From a bacterium (GTDB lineage Bacteria > Electryoneota > JAOADG01), in NCBI GenBank assembly GCA_026417415.1, contig JAOADG010000031.1, forward strand, positions 1 through 15,826: a DNA stretch of 15,826 bases, read 5' to 3'. The stretch's first letter is position 1. Every line of letters starts with the position of its first letter. The notes under the pieces are model-generated. The model was not told the DNA's origin. It saw only the letters and a program-made list of their open reading frames with translations, and searched no databases. Shown piece by piece: positions 7,965 to 14,783 of the stretch. The translations under genes were made by a program, and so were the position numbers.

Positions 7965-9260
7965 CTATTTCAACAAAACCATCGGAATCGTCTTCATCAA
8001 AGAACGTTGAGTAGAATGAGTGTTTGCCGATAACCTTAAAAAATACACTCCACTGCATAGATATTCGCTTTGAAAGGAAAAGCGATGGATACCTGCCTCT
8101 TGGAGTACATTGTGTAAGAAAGTACGTACCTGTCTGCCACTTGCATCGTAAAGCGTTAACGTGACCATCATCGGTTTGTATAACCGATACTGAATCTGTG
8201 TAGTACTATTGAATGGATTTGGAAAATTGGGATACAATTCAAAATCGTTTGGGATCGCCGTTTGATCCTGTGGATCATCTTCTATCCACAACGCAGGGGA
8301 TACATCATAAATGGACATCTGACCATTTTCTAACGTGTAACAGTAAGGTCCTATGGGCAAGGTTTTCCAAACATTGGGGATTGGGTTGTAATACCCAACA
8401 CGATGAATTGGATTGGGCTGCAGCAAGACATTCAAGACATGAAACCCACTACTATATCCTGCCACATAAGCGTACGAGTTGCTAACCGCAACATTCATCA
8501 AGCTCCCGACCGCAGTATAATTGTGCAACAGTTGTGGGACCGAAGGATTTGCAACAGAATATAGGTTTAGACCGTTATACCCACTTACAATGTAGAGCCG
8601 ATCGCCTTGGACATCAAGATTGAGTGCAGAATACTGGCCATTGTTGCCACCTAATTCAACCAAAGCGTTAGGATTACTGCAATCATAGATGCGAAACCCT
8701 GCCAAATTGTCGGCTACATAGAGACGGTTCCCTTGGACCTTCACAGCCACCGCATCACCAGTGGTGGGATACATTCCGACAACCGTGATGGAATCTAAAT
8801 TGGCAAGCGAAAGCACGGTCAGCGAAGACCACGCAGCCACGTAAGCATAAGGAGCAGAAATGGCAAGATCTAAAGCAATCCCAACATTTGGGATGGACTG
8901 TACCACCATCGGCTGAGAAGGTTGACTACAATTGACCACATCCATACCACTATCGTTTAAGGTCACGAATGCATATTGCTGATATAGCGCCAACCCATAG
9001 GAAGCCGCACTGCGTAGCGTGCATTGGCCCACGACAGTGATGCTGTCCAAATGGGTAAGATCAAGAATGCGAAACACACCGGCATCATCGGTTACATAAG
9101 CAAACGAACCTTGTACCGCCAAGCCCATCGGGTTATTTTCGCCAAACGAAAAACTTGCTATTCGTGAAATGTTCAAACTGTCTGACAGTGGTTGCGCCAC
9201 AAGGGATAGATGGATCATGCATACCGCAAGCCCAACGATAGTGAACCGAAACAACTTCAT
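7965..9260 (-). CDS. secreted seven-bladed LVIVD-repeat propeller with T9SS sorting domain
   Basis: 431 residues. The signal peptide spans residues 1-22 (cleavage after SLVA). Seven LVIVD-type repeats of about 40 residues follow, each with the pattern of a hydrophobic strand (LAVQG or NVAVS), a Y/F-A-Y-V-A/T strand and a G-x-x-I/V strand. Seven repeats suit a single seven-bladed beta-propeller. The repeats are far more divergent than those of the paralogues at 12084 and 14784. A T9SS sorting domain ends the protein (LYPNFPNPFNSTTQ; TLTLYDASGRQVR; SGVYFLRLSA; ending VLLK). LVIVD proteins are surface or secreted repeat proteins of mostly unknown ligand. GGAG lies 6 bases before the ATG. It is the first gene of the operon with the gene at 7104-7919, driven by the promoter at 9303-9331. 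Confidence 0.85.
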   Translation of the reverse strand: MKLFRFTIVGLAVCMIHLSLVAQPLSDSLNISRIASFSFGENNPMGLAVQGSFAYVTDDAGVFRILDLTHLDSITVVGQCTLRSAASYGLALYQQYAFVTLNDSGMDVVNCSQPSQPMVVQSIPNVGIALDLAISAPYAYVAAWSSLTVLSLANLDSITVVGMYPTTGDAVAVKVQGNRLYVADNLAGFRIYDCSNPNALVELGGNNGQYSALNLDVQGDRLYIVSGYNGLNLYSVANPSVPQLLHNYTAVGSLMNVAVSNSYAYVAGYSSGFHVLNVLLQPNPIHRVGYYNPIPNVWKTLPIGPYCYTLENGQMSIYDVSPALWIEDDPQDQTAIPNDFELYPNFPNPFNSTTQIQYRLYKPMMVTLTLYDASGRQVRTFLHNVLQEAGIHRFSFQSEYLCSGVYFLRLSANTHSTQRSLMKTIPMVLLK

Positions 9261-9302
9261 AAGTACTCCATAATTTTAGTGGTCACGTATCTTCTTAATC
9301 TA

Positions 9303-9331
9303 AAATTACAAGCATTCTTTCAATTTGTCAA
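9303..9331 (-). promoter_or_regulatory. sigma70-like promoter for the 9260-7104 operon
   Basis: On the minus strand, consensus TTGACA (9326-9331) and TAATTT (9303-9308) are 17 bases apart. The predicted transcript start lies near 9296, about 36 bases before the LVIVD gene start. The same 115-base gap must also hold the divergent capsid gene promoter, for which I see no good match. Confidence 0.65.
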
Positions 9332-9375
9332 GTGAAATGCAATCCAAAAAACATTTTTTAAAAGGAGAGGAATAG

Positions 9376-10449
9376 ATGTTTGATTTAACTAAAGCGACCT
9401 CGTTGAAACCGATTATTCGCGATGCATCGCGTAGTGGATCGGTTCAACTGTATCACGAAGCACAATCTCGTAATCTGTCGCTTAGTGAATACTTAGAGGA
9501 GTTGGATCCGTCCCCGCGCACTGCGGATGGCAAAATCACAGTACCGCTGGATGCTTTTGAACGTCAATTGGCGGTTCACGACATTCGGATTGGTGGGCGA
9601 AATGCGTTGTCCGTGGAGCAGTTTTTGATGTCCGATGCATCCATTTTGGCACCGGAATTTATCGTACGTGAAATCAAGTACGGAATGACGTTACGACAAG
9701 ATCCCAGTGAACTTTGTGGAGTCATGGTTTCTGAACAAGGTCCGGCAGTGAAACCGCTTTACTTTAAGACCGAAACAGTGCAGAAACCATTGGCAGAACA
9801 TGGCGAAGGTGCAGCGTTTCCGGTGGTGACGGTGGGGTATCGCGAAAAGTCGGCCTATATGGTGGATCGCGGACGGCAGTTTGATTTTCCCTATCGGGTC
9901 ATTCGCAATCAAAAGTTGACTGAGTTTCGCACCCTTTTGTGGGCGATTGGAGCACAGATGGCGGAAGACGAGGTCAATGAGATTTATCGTATTCTTAGAC
10001 GTGGTGATGGGACCAGTGGTGAACCGCCGAATGTGTTTAACGGGAATCCCGGTGAATTGACGTATGCCGATTTGGTGCATTTGACCTTATCCTTCAAAGT
10101 ACCGTCGCATATGACGCATCTGCTTTGTTCACCCGAAGATTTAGAAAAGATCCTCAATTTGCCCCAATTCCAAGACCCTATGGTATGGCGCGATGCTCAG
10201 TCCTTTAGTAAGGTGGGGGATTACCAAGCGCTTAGCCCCTTTGGGAGTAAATTGGTTCGGGTAGATGGAGCGGAAGTGACGGAAATGATCGCGATGGATA
10301 AACGTTTTGCCATTCGTGAAGCGGTGGCTCAGCCCCTGTTGGTAGAAGCAGAAAAAATTATCAATGCAAAAATGGAAAGTGCAGTGGTTTCCAAAGAATC
10401 GGTGTACACTTTAATGTTAGAAGATGCTGTGAAATTATGTGATTATTGA
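9376..10449 (+). CDS. HK97-fold phage-type major capsid protein
   Basis: 357 residues, in the size range of phage major capsid proteins and larger than classical encapsulins (about 260-310). No signal peptide. Residues 25-45 form an N-terminal arm with LSLSEYLEELDPS. Residues 74-104 include RNALSVEQFLMSD and ILAPEFIVREIKYGM, typical of the arm before the E-loop. EGAAFPVVTV at 144-153 is followed by the strand-and-spine-helix region at 160-209 (FDFPYRVIRNQKLTEF, then a long helix to RILRRGDG). An A-domain-like segment (TYADLVHLTLSF, LLCSPEDLEKIL, 229-260) and a C-terminal part (MIAMDKRFAIREAV, ending KESVYTLMLEDAVKL) complete the fold. The start has an AAGGAGAGG ribosome-binding site 5 bases upstream. 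It is transcribed alone and has its own terminator. No terminase, portal or protease gene accompanies it here, so phage remnant versus domesticated shell is open. Confidence 0.85.
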   Translation: MFDLTKATSLKPIIRDASRSGSVQLYHEAQSRNLSLSEYLEELDPSPRTADGKITVPLDAFERQLAVHDIRIGGRNALSVEQFLMSDASILAPEFIVREIKYGMTLRQDPSELCGVMVSEQGPAVKPLYFKTETVQKPLAEHGEGAAFPVVTVGYREKSAYMVDRGRQFDFPYRVIRNQKLTEFRTLLWAIGAQMAEDEVNEIYRILRRGDGTSGEPPNVFNGNPGELTYADLVHLTLSFKVPSHMTHLLCSPEDLEKILNLPQFQDPMVWRDAQSFSKVGDYQALSPFGSKLVRVDGAEVTEMIAMDKRFAIREAVAQPLLVEAEKIINAKMESAVVSKESVYTLMLEDAVKLCDY

Positions 10450-10537
10450 TCCTTTACGGTTTGACGCTTCAACCCTTAAGAAAATGATCCTGTTGATCCG
10501 ATTTTAGTTCTTTCATTTGCCTCCTATAACACGATTG

Positions 10538-10568
10538 GCCCCTTGTAACACGAGGGGCTTTTCGTTTA
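10538..10568 (+). terminator. rho-independent terminator of the capsid gene
   Basis: A 9-bp stem (GCCCCTTGT, 10538-10546, with ACGAGGGGC, 10550-10558, one G-U pair) closes a 3-base loop and is followed by TTTTCGTTT. It lies 88 bases after the capsid stop. It works in the plus direction only, since no T-run follows it on the minus strand. Confidence 0.85.
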
Positions 10569-10668
10569 AGGGGATAGATGTGAAATATGGTATTTGAAGC
10601 GTTTTTCCGCTTGCGCAAGTCAAATTGGGTAGAAAAGCAAAGTGGAATTCCTTCAGGCAAACAAGGTA

Positions 10669-11682
10669 CTAAAACCGCACACTCAACCCAATTCCACGGG
10701 GCTGAAGCCCCACTCCCACGGATACATTCCCCTTTGTTGAAGCGAACATCGCCCCAGTACCGGCTAAATCGGTAGGGATGACCAATCCTAATGCAAATCC
10801 AGCCAATGCATAATAGCCAGCATCAGGGAACGAATTGCGAGCAGTAATCTTGGAAAAGTCAAAGTCGTAATTGTAAGCAGCAGCCAAAAAATAACCCCCA
10901 AAGGTATAGGTTGCTAAGGCCGTAGCATTATACAAGCGTTTTTCCATTGGGGAAAGGGTGTCGGTAAAATCGCGCTCAATGGTTACCGAGCCATCAGGAG
11001 AACGGCGGATGCGTTGTTTGTGTTTTTCCAATTCCTGAATCCGATCAGAAGAAGGGGGGTGGGATAGGAAAACTTTCATCATCCGAATATCGCCCACTTT
11101 ACTGCGCCACATCTGGATTAGCGCATCGGGGTTGTAGCCACATTTTGCCATGAGAAACAGCCCCTCGCGGTCGGATTCGTATTCTTCTACCCGTGAAAAC
11201 CCTTGTTGAACAATGGTAGCGAACAGGTTGGCTTGGGTGGTATCCCACTCTTTTTTGTTTTTGTTAAGTGCCCATAGTGTTCCAAAAATCAACAGCGACG
11301 TGGTTTGTTTTTTAATCCCATGCTTTTTATCGTTGTGGATGATTTCGTGGGCGACTACACCTGCCAATGCGTCCTCATTGGGCATATCATTTAAAAGACC
11401 GCTTAGTACGCAAACGAGATCTGGTGTCACGAATCCACTGGTCGCAAAGGCGTTCCAACTGTTGTCTTGTAGGACATAGTAACGGTATTGACGTCCATAG
11501 CCATTCTGGTGAAAGCGCGAGATGACGTTGCGCAGCATTTGACTGTTGGTGCCGCTGTATTGATCGGCAGAATAATAGGGCTTTCCGGGAAAATACTGTT
11601 GAAAAAACTGCTCTGGCGTTAATGCCAATGCTTGCAGCGTAAAACCTAAAACAATCACTACCACAGAAACAAAAGGTTTCAT
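10669..11682 (-). CDS. exported M48-family zinc metalloprotease with C-terminal extension
   Basis: 337 residues. A signal peptide (1-20, cleavage after ALA) sends it to the periplasm. The zinc site is clear: HEIIH at 112-116 gives two His ligands and the catalytic Glu, and EYESD at 167-171 gives the third ligand (Glu167). The downstream SHPPSSDRIQEL (207-218) is the conserved M48 substrate-groove/His region. This layout is that of periplasmic M48 proteases such as the BepA and LoiP/YggG group, which degrade misfolded outer-membrane proteins; the role here is inferred. Residues 245-337 are an extra tail of Gly/Ala/Tyr-rich hydrophobic segments ending in alternating strands and a final Phe (NVSVGVGLQPRGIGLSVRF), like a membrane-interacting or barrel-end segment. 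AAGGAGA precedes the ATG. It stands alone, convergent with the capsid gene. Confidence 0.9.
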   Translation of the reverse strand: MKPFVSVVVIVLGFTLQALALTPEQFFQQYFPGKPYYSADQYSGTNSQMLRNVISRFHQNGYGRQYRYYVLQDNSWNAFATSGFVTPDLVCVLSGLLNDMPNEDALAGVVAHEIIHNDKKHGIKKQTTSLLIFGTLWALNKNKKEWDTTQANLFATIVQQGFSRVEEYESDREGLFLMAKCGYNPDALIQMWRSKVGDIRMMKVFLSHPPSSDRIQELEKHKQRIRRSPDGSVTIERDFTDTLSPMEKRLYNATALATYTFGGYFLAAAYNYDFDFSKITARNSFPDAGYYALAGFALGLVIPTDLAGTGAMFASTKGNVSVGVGLQPRGIGLSVRF

Positions 11683-11711
11683 TGGTTCTCCTTTTCTTCT
11701 TAGGTTTTTCT

Positions 11712-11740
11712 AAGATATGTTGTTTAACTTTCATTTGCAA
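11712..11740 (-). promoter_or_regulatory. candidate promoter for the M48 protease gene
   Basis: Minus-strand TTGCAA (11735-11740) and TATCTT (11712-11717) are 17 bases apart, about 30 bases before the start codon. A short inverted repeat, CTTAG/CTAAG (11699-11714), overlaps the -10 and could form a small hairpin at the transcript's start; whether it matters is unknown. Confidence 0.4.
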
Positions 11741-11980
11741 ATGGTTGAGTTGATTGTACCGAAAAGATTAGTAAAAACCGCTGCTTGCACGAATGAAAAG
11801 AACATAGATAGAAAGTGTATCAGATCAAATGGGTCCATAGCAAAGAAAAATATCCCTTTGTTTGACAACAAGATTGATTGAATGATGGGTAGATGGACGA
11901 TGCTGTTTGAGTGTAGAACAGATAGATCGTCAACCTTTCTTTATTCCTCTTAGAAAAAATTCTTTACATCCATTTTTTGC
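11741..11980. other. intergenic region without a gene
   Basis: Part of the 401-base gap 11683-12083 between divergent genes. It holds no open frame worth calling. The only structure seen is an imperfect inverted repeat with GACGAT (11896-11901) and ATCGTC (11926-11931) arms and a short inner TGTT/AACA match. It is a possible operator or just chance. Confidence 0.4.
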
Positions 11981-12009
11981 TTGACTTTTGGCGTAAAAAG
12001 ACCTATTAT
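11981..12009 (+). promoter_or_regulatory. sigma70-like promoter of the first LVIVD gene
   Basis: TTGACT (11981-11986) and TATTAT (12004-12009) are separated by exactly 17 bases, a near-consensus pair. The predicted start near 12016 gives a T-rich leader of about 68 bases before the ATG at 12084. It also makes the in-frame ATG at 12021 an unlikely start, as it would leave only about 5 leader bases. Confidence 0.7.
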
Positions 12010-12083
12010 ATTTCGGGATTATGGTCAATTCGTTGTTTTATTTTTATTGTTCGTTAATTCGTTTTGATGTTATGGAGGTTGTT

Positions 12084-14297
12084 ATGAGTCACGCAAGGCA
12101 AGCTTTGAGTTTTCAAATTTCTTATTGTAGGTGGTACACTTATTTTTTTGTCTTATGTTTTTTTTGGGCGGTACTCTCAGAGGTCTTTGCACAAGACAGT
12201 TTGAATGTTCGTTGTTTAGGGAGGATTTATCAAACCAATTCAAAAGATGTCGCAGTTTCAGGAAACTATGCCTATGTGGCCGATGGTAGTTCAGGTCTTC
12301 GCATTATTCATATCAGCAATCCCAGTAATCCCACTCAGGTAGGTTTTTGTAAAACTGCTGGCATGGCTGAAGGGGTCGTAATTTCTGGAAGTTATGCCTA
12401 TGTAGCGGCTGGGAGCGCAGGTCTTCGCATCATCCAAATCAGCAATCCCAATAGTCCTATAGAGATCGGATTTCTTGATACCCCCGGTTTTGCGCGTGAC
12501 GTAGTTGTTTCTGGAAATTATGCCTTTGTGGCGGATGGTAGTTCAGGCCTAAGAATAATCAATATCAGCAACCCCAATAATCCCATAGAAGTGGGCTCTT
12601 ATGCAACGCTTGACTGGGCTTTAAGTGTTGCTATTTCAGGACACTATGCCTATGTTGCAGCAGGTGATTCGGGGCTATGTATTGTCAATATTTTTAACCC
12701 TACAAATCCTACACCTGTGACTTATTTGAATACACTTGGCTATGCAAGGGGAGTAGCCGTATCTAATCAATATGCTTATGTTGCGGATGGGGATTATGGT
12801 CTTCGTATTATCCAAATCCGTAATCCCAGTAACCCCATAGAGATCGGTTTTTTTGATACCTTCGGTAGTGCAAATGGTGTTACTGTGGTGGGTAACTATG
12901 CTTTTTTGGCGGATTATGATGCAGGGCTTCGCATTATACAAATTACCAATCCGTATAGTCCCACAGAAATCGGCTTCTGTGACACCCCCGGTGAGGCGTG
13001 GAATGTTGCTGTTGCTAATAATTATGCTTATATTGCGGATGGTGAGTATGGCCTCCGCATCATCCAAGTGAGCGATCCCCTTTTCCCGACATGTGTTGGT
13101 TTTTATGAGGTAAACGGGTTAGCGGTGGGTGTTGCAGTTTCGGGAATCTATGCCTATGCAACGTATCTTGATGTAGGGATGCGTGTTATCCAAATAAGCG
13201 ATCCAAGTAACCCTACCCAAGTCGGCTTCTTTGATAGCAGCCGCTTTGCGAAAGACATCGTGATTTCAGGAAACTTTGCTTATGTTGCCGACTATAGTGA
13301 GGGTTTTCACATTATCCAAATTAGCGACCCTACCAATCCTGACCAAGTCGGTTCTTTGGATACTCCCGGCTTGGCATTTGGGGTGGCTGTGGCTGGAAAC
13401 TATGCCTATATTGCCGATTTTGATGCAGGTCTAAGAATTGTCAATGTTAACAATCCGCGCAATCCTTACCTGGTAAGTGTTTTTGATACCCCCGGTGAAG
13501 CGATGCGCGTTGCCGTTGAAGGAAATTATGCGTATGTTGCTGATGGTTATACCGGTCTTCGCATCATTAATATTAGCAATCCCAGTGGTCCGGTAGAAGT
13601 GGGTTTCTATGATACCCCCGGTTATGCTTGGGACGTTGCTGTTGCGGGTAATTATGCCTATGTAGCAGATGGGGAGTATGGTCTTCGCATCATCAATATC
13701 AATGCTCCTAATAGTCCCACAGAAGTCGGATTTTATGATACTCCCGGTTCTGCTTGGGACGTTGCTGTTGCAGGAAACTATGCTTATGTAGCGGATTATG
13801 AAAGTGGCTTACGCATTATCTATATCGGTAACCCGAACAATCCCACACTGGTTGGCTACTACGATACTCCCGATGTAGCTTGGGGTGTTGCGGTTTCTGG
13901 GAATCGTGCGGATCTGGCGGCAAATCAAGAGTTTGGGATCTACGACTGCTCCCAAGCGCTCCCAGTGATTGAGCGCGATCCCCATTTCAATGGGGACAAC
14001 CTCCCCAGCGAGTACTCCCTCTTGCAAAATTATCCAAACCCGTTTAACAACGAAACCAAGATCCGTTACACGCTCCCACGCACTTCCGTCGTCCATCTTA
14101 CACTCTACGACATGCAAGGTCGTGAGCTGCGCACGCTGATCCGTGGTCTTACGCAGGATGCGGGTCTCTACACCGTTACTCTCAACGGAAGCGGTTTATC
14201 CAGTGGGGTCTATCTGGTGAAACTGAATGCTGCTGCAACCAGCACCCTCACGCCCACCCTCTTCACCACAAGCAGAAAGGTGGTGCTACTCAAGTAA
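12084..14297 (+). CDS. secreted 14-repeat LVIVD double-propeller protein with T9SS sorting domain
   Basis: 737 residues. ATGs at 12021 and 12072 are in frame, but GGAGG (12074-12078) lies 5 bases before the ATG at 12084, which is chosen. A long hydrophobic signal peptide ends after residue 36 (VFA, then QDS). Residues 56-601 are 13 LVIVD-type repeats of exactly 42 residues, with consensus [22 protein letters not shown] and VGFYDTPG; a shortened 14th follows at about 602-622 (IYDCS end). The mature N-terminus ([10 protein letters not shown]) supplies the strand missing from the last repeat, as in propeller 'velcro' closure. Fourteen units suit two seven-bladed propellers; this fold is inference. 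Residues about 643-737 are a T9SS sorting domain ([39 protein letters not shown], end VVLLK). The protein is probably exported to the cell surface; its ligand is unknown. The gene is monocistronic. Confidence 0.9.
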   Translation: MSHARQALSFQISYCRWYTYFFVLCFFWAVLSEVFAQDSLNVRCLGRIYQTNSKDVAVSGNYAYVADGSSGLRIIHISNPSNPTQVGFCKTAGMAEGVVISGSYAYVAAGSAGLRIIQISNPNSPIEIGFLDTPGFARDVVVSGNYAFVADGSSGLRIINISNPNNPIEVGSYATLDWALSVAISGHYAYVAAGDSGLCIVNIFNPTNPTPVTYLNTLGYARGVAVSNQYAYVADGDYGLRIIQIRNPSNPIEIGFFDTFGSANGVTVVGNYAFLADYDAGLRIIQITNPYSPTEIGFCDTPGEAWNVAVANNYAYIADGEYGLRIIQVSDPLFPTCVGFYEVNGLAVGVAVSGIYAYATYLDVGMRVIQISDPSNPTQVGFFDSSRFAKDIVISGNFAYVADYSEGFHIIQISDPTNPDQVGSLDTPGLAFGVAVAGNYAYIADFDAGLRIVNVNNPRNPYLVSVFDTPGEAMRVAVEGNYAYVADGYTGLRIINISNPSGPVEVGFYDTPGYAWDVAVAGNYAYVADGEYGLRIININAPNSPTEVGFYDTPGSAWDVAVAGNYAYVADYESGLRIIYIGNPNNPTLVGYYDTPDVAWGVAVSGNRADLAANQEFGIYDCSQALPVIERDPHFNGDNLPSEYSLLQNYPNPFNNETKIRYTLPRTSVVHLTLYDMQGRELRTLIRGLTQDAGLYTVTLNGSGLSSGVYLVKLNAAATSTLTPTLFTTSRKVVLLK
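12249..13946 (+). repeat. 126-bp coding tandem repeats, 13 units plus a partial 14th
   Basis: The GGAAACTATG-like core recurs in strict register: the first (12261) and last (13899) cores are 1638 bases apart, exactly 13 times 126. No insertion or deletion has accumulated, although codons have drifted. Units 11-13 are closest to the consensus shared with the downstream paralogue; units 4-9 are the most diverged. Confidence 0.9.
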
Positions 14298-14676
14298 GTT
14301 TTCTGTCAATTCCGAGGTAGGAGTGAACTGCATAATCCTTATGTTCCCCCGCTGAAACGTGGGGATAAATAGACACATCTTTTCTTACCAAAACGGGGTA
14401 TAAACTGGTGATAACCTTTTAGCATTTATGTGTGATAGAGGGCAAACGGTTATACTTCAACGTCCATTGGGTAGGAAAAGAATGATTTAGCATTGAGAGT
14501 ATAGTATGGTATTCCTAAGAAATGGGTATGGTAGTCGGAGATTGTACTGGAAGAGTTGCAATTTTGGTTACTTACGAAAGGTAAAAACGTTGAGTGACTT
14601 GAAGTAAAATGGAATACTCAGAGTCACTTATGGAAGGAATAAGCAATCAAAAAAAATCATAAATGCTATTTTTCTC
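14298..14676. other. intergenic region between LVIVD paralogues
   Basis: The 486-base gap between the two LVIVD genes contains no plausible open frame. A CCCC/GGGG hairpin at about 14346-14364 may be a weak terminator for the upstream gene, but no T-run follows. Alternative short inverted repeats lie near 14591-14628 (TGAGT/ACTCA and GTGACT/AGTCAC), mutually exclusive as stems. The 3' part (14677-14783) holds promoter-like sequences listed separately. Confidence 0.4.
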
Positions 14677-14705
14677 TTGACAATTCGTTTTTCAATCGTT
14701 ACCTT
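14677..14705 (+). promoter_or_regulatory. candidate promoter of the second LVIVD gene
   Basis: Consensus TTGACA (14677-14682) and TACCTT (14700-14705) are 17 bases apart. The distance from the -10 to the start codon (79 bases) is close to that of the upstream paralogue (75 bases). A second TTGACA at 14716-14721 is an alternative -35, but its best -10, TACAAT, is 20 bases away. Confidence 0.5.
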
Positions 14706-14715
14706 GTTTAACCAT

Positions 14716-14732
14716 TTGACACTTCTTGTCAA
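14716..14732. promoter_or_regulatory. TTGACA/TGTCAA dyad, possible operator
   Basis: A perfect 6-bp inverted repeat, TTGACA-cttct-TGTCAA, lies just past the candidate promoter and about 50 bases before the start codon. Its position suits repressor binding near the transcript start. No such dyad precedes the upstream paralogue, so the two genes may be controlled differently. Functional meaning is inferred. Confidence 0.3.
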
Positions 14733-14783
14733 CTTTGATTCTACAATGTGTTGTTTCTTAATCTTGAAAATACGGAGGCTAAA

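Noticed and set aside
9376-10449. Calling the capsid gene a classical family 1 encapsulin
   Set aside because: At 357 residues with a phage-like N-terminal arm it is larger than family 1 shells, and no ferritin-like, peroxidase or other known cargo gene adjoins it.
11387-11740. Minus-strand 117-codon frame overlapping the M48 gene start
   Set aside because: Out-of-frame shadow; the M48 frame has the signal peptide, zinc motif and ribosome-binding site.
12675-13067. Minus-strand open frames opposite the LVIVD repeats (also 13809-14117 and 15462-15701)
   Set aside because: They are periodic shadows of the repeat codons, lack ribosome-binding sites and mirror the plus-strand gene.
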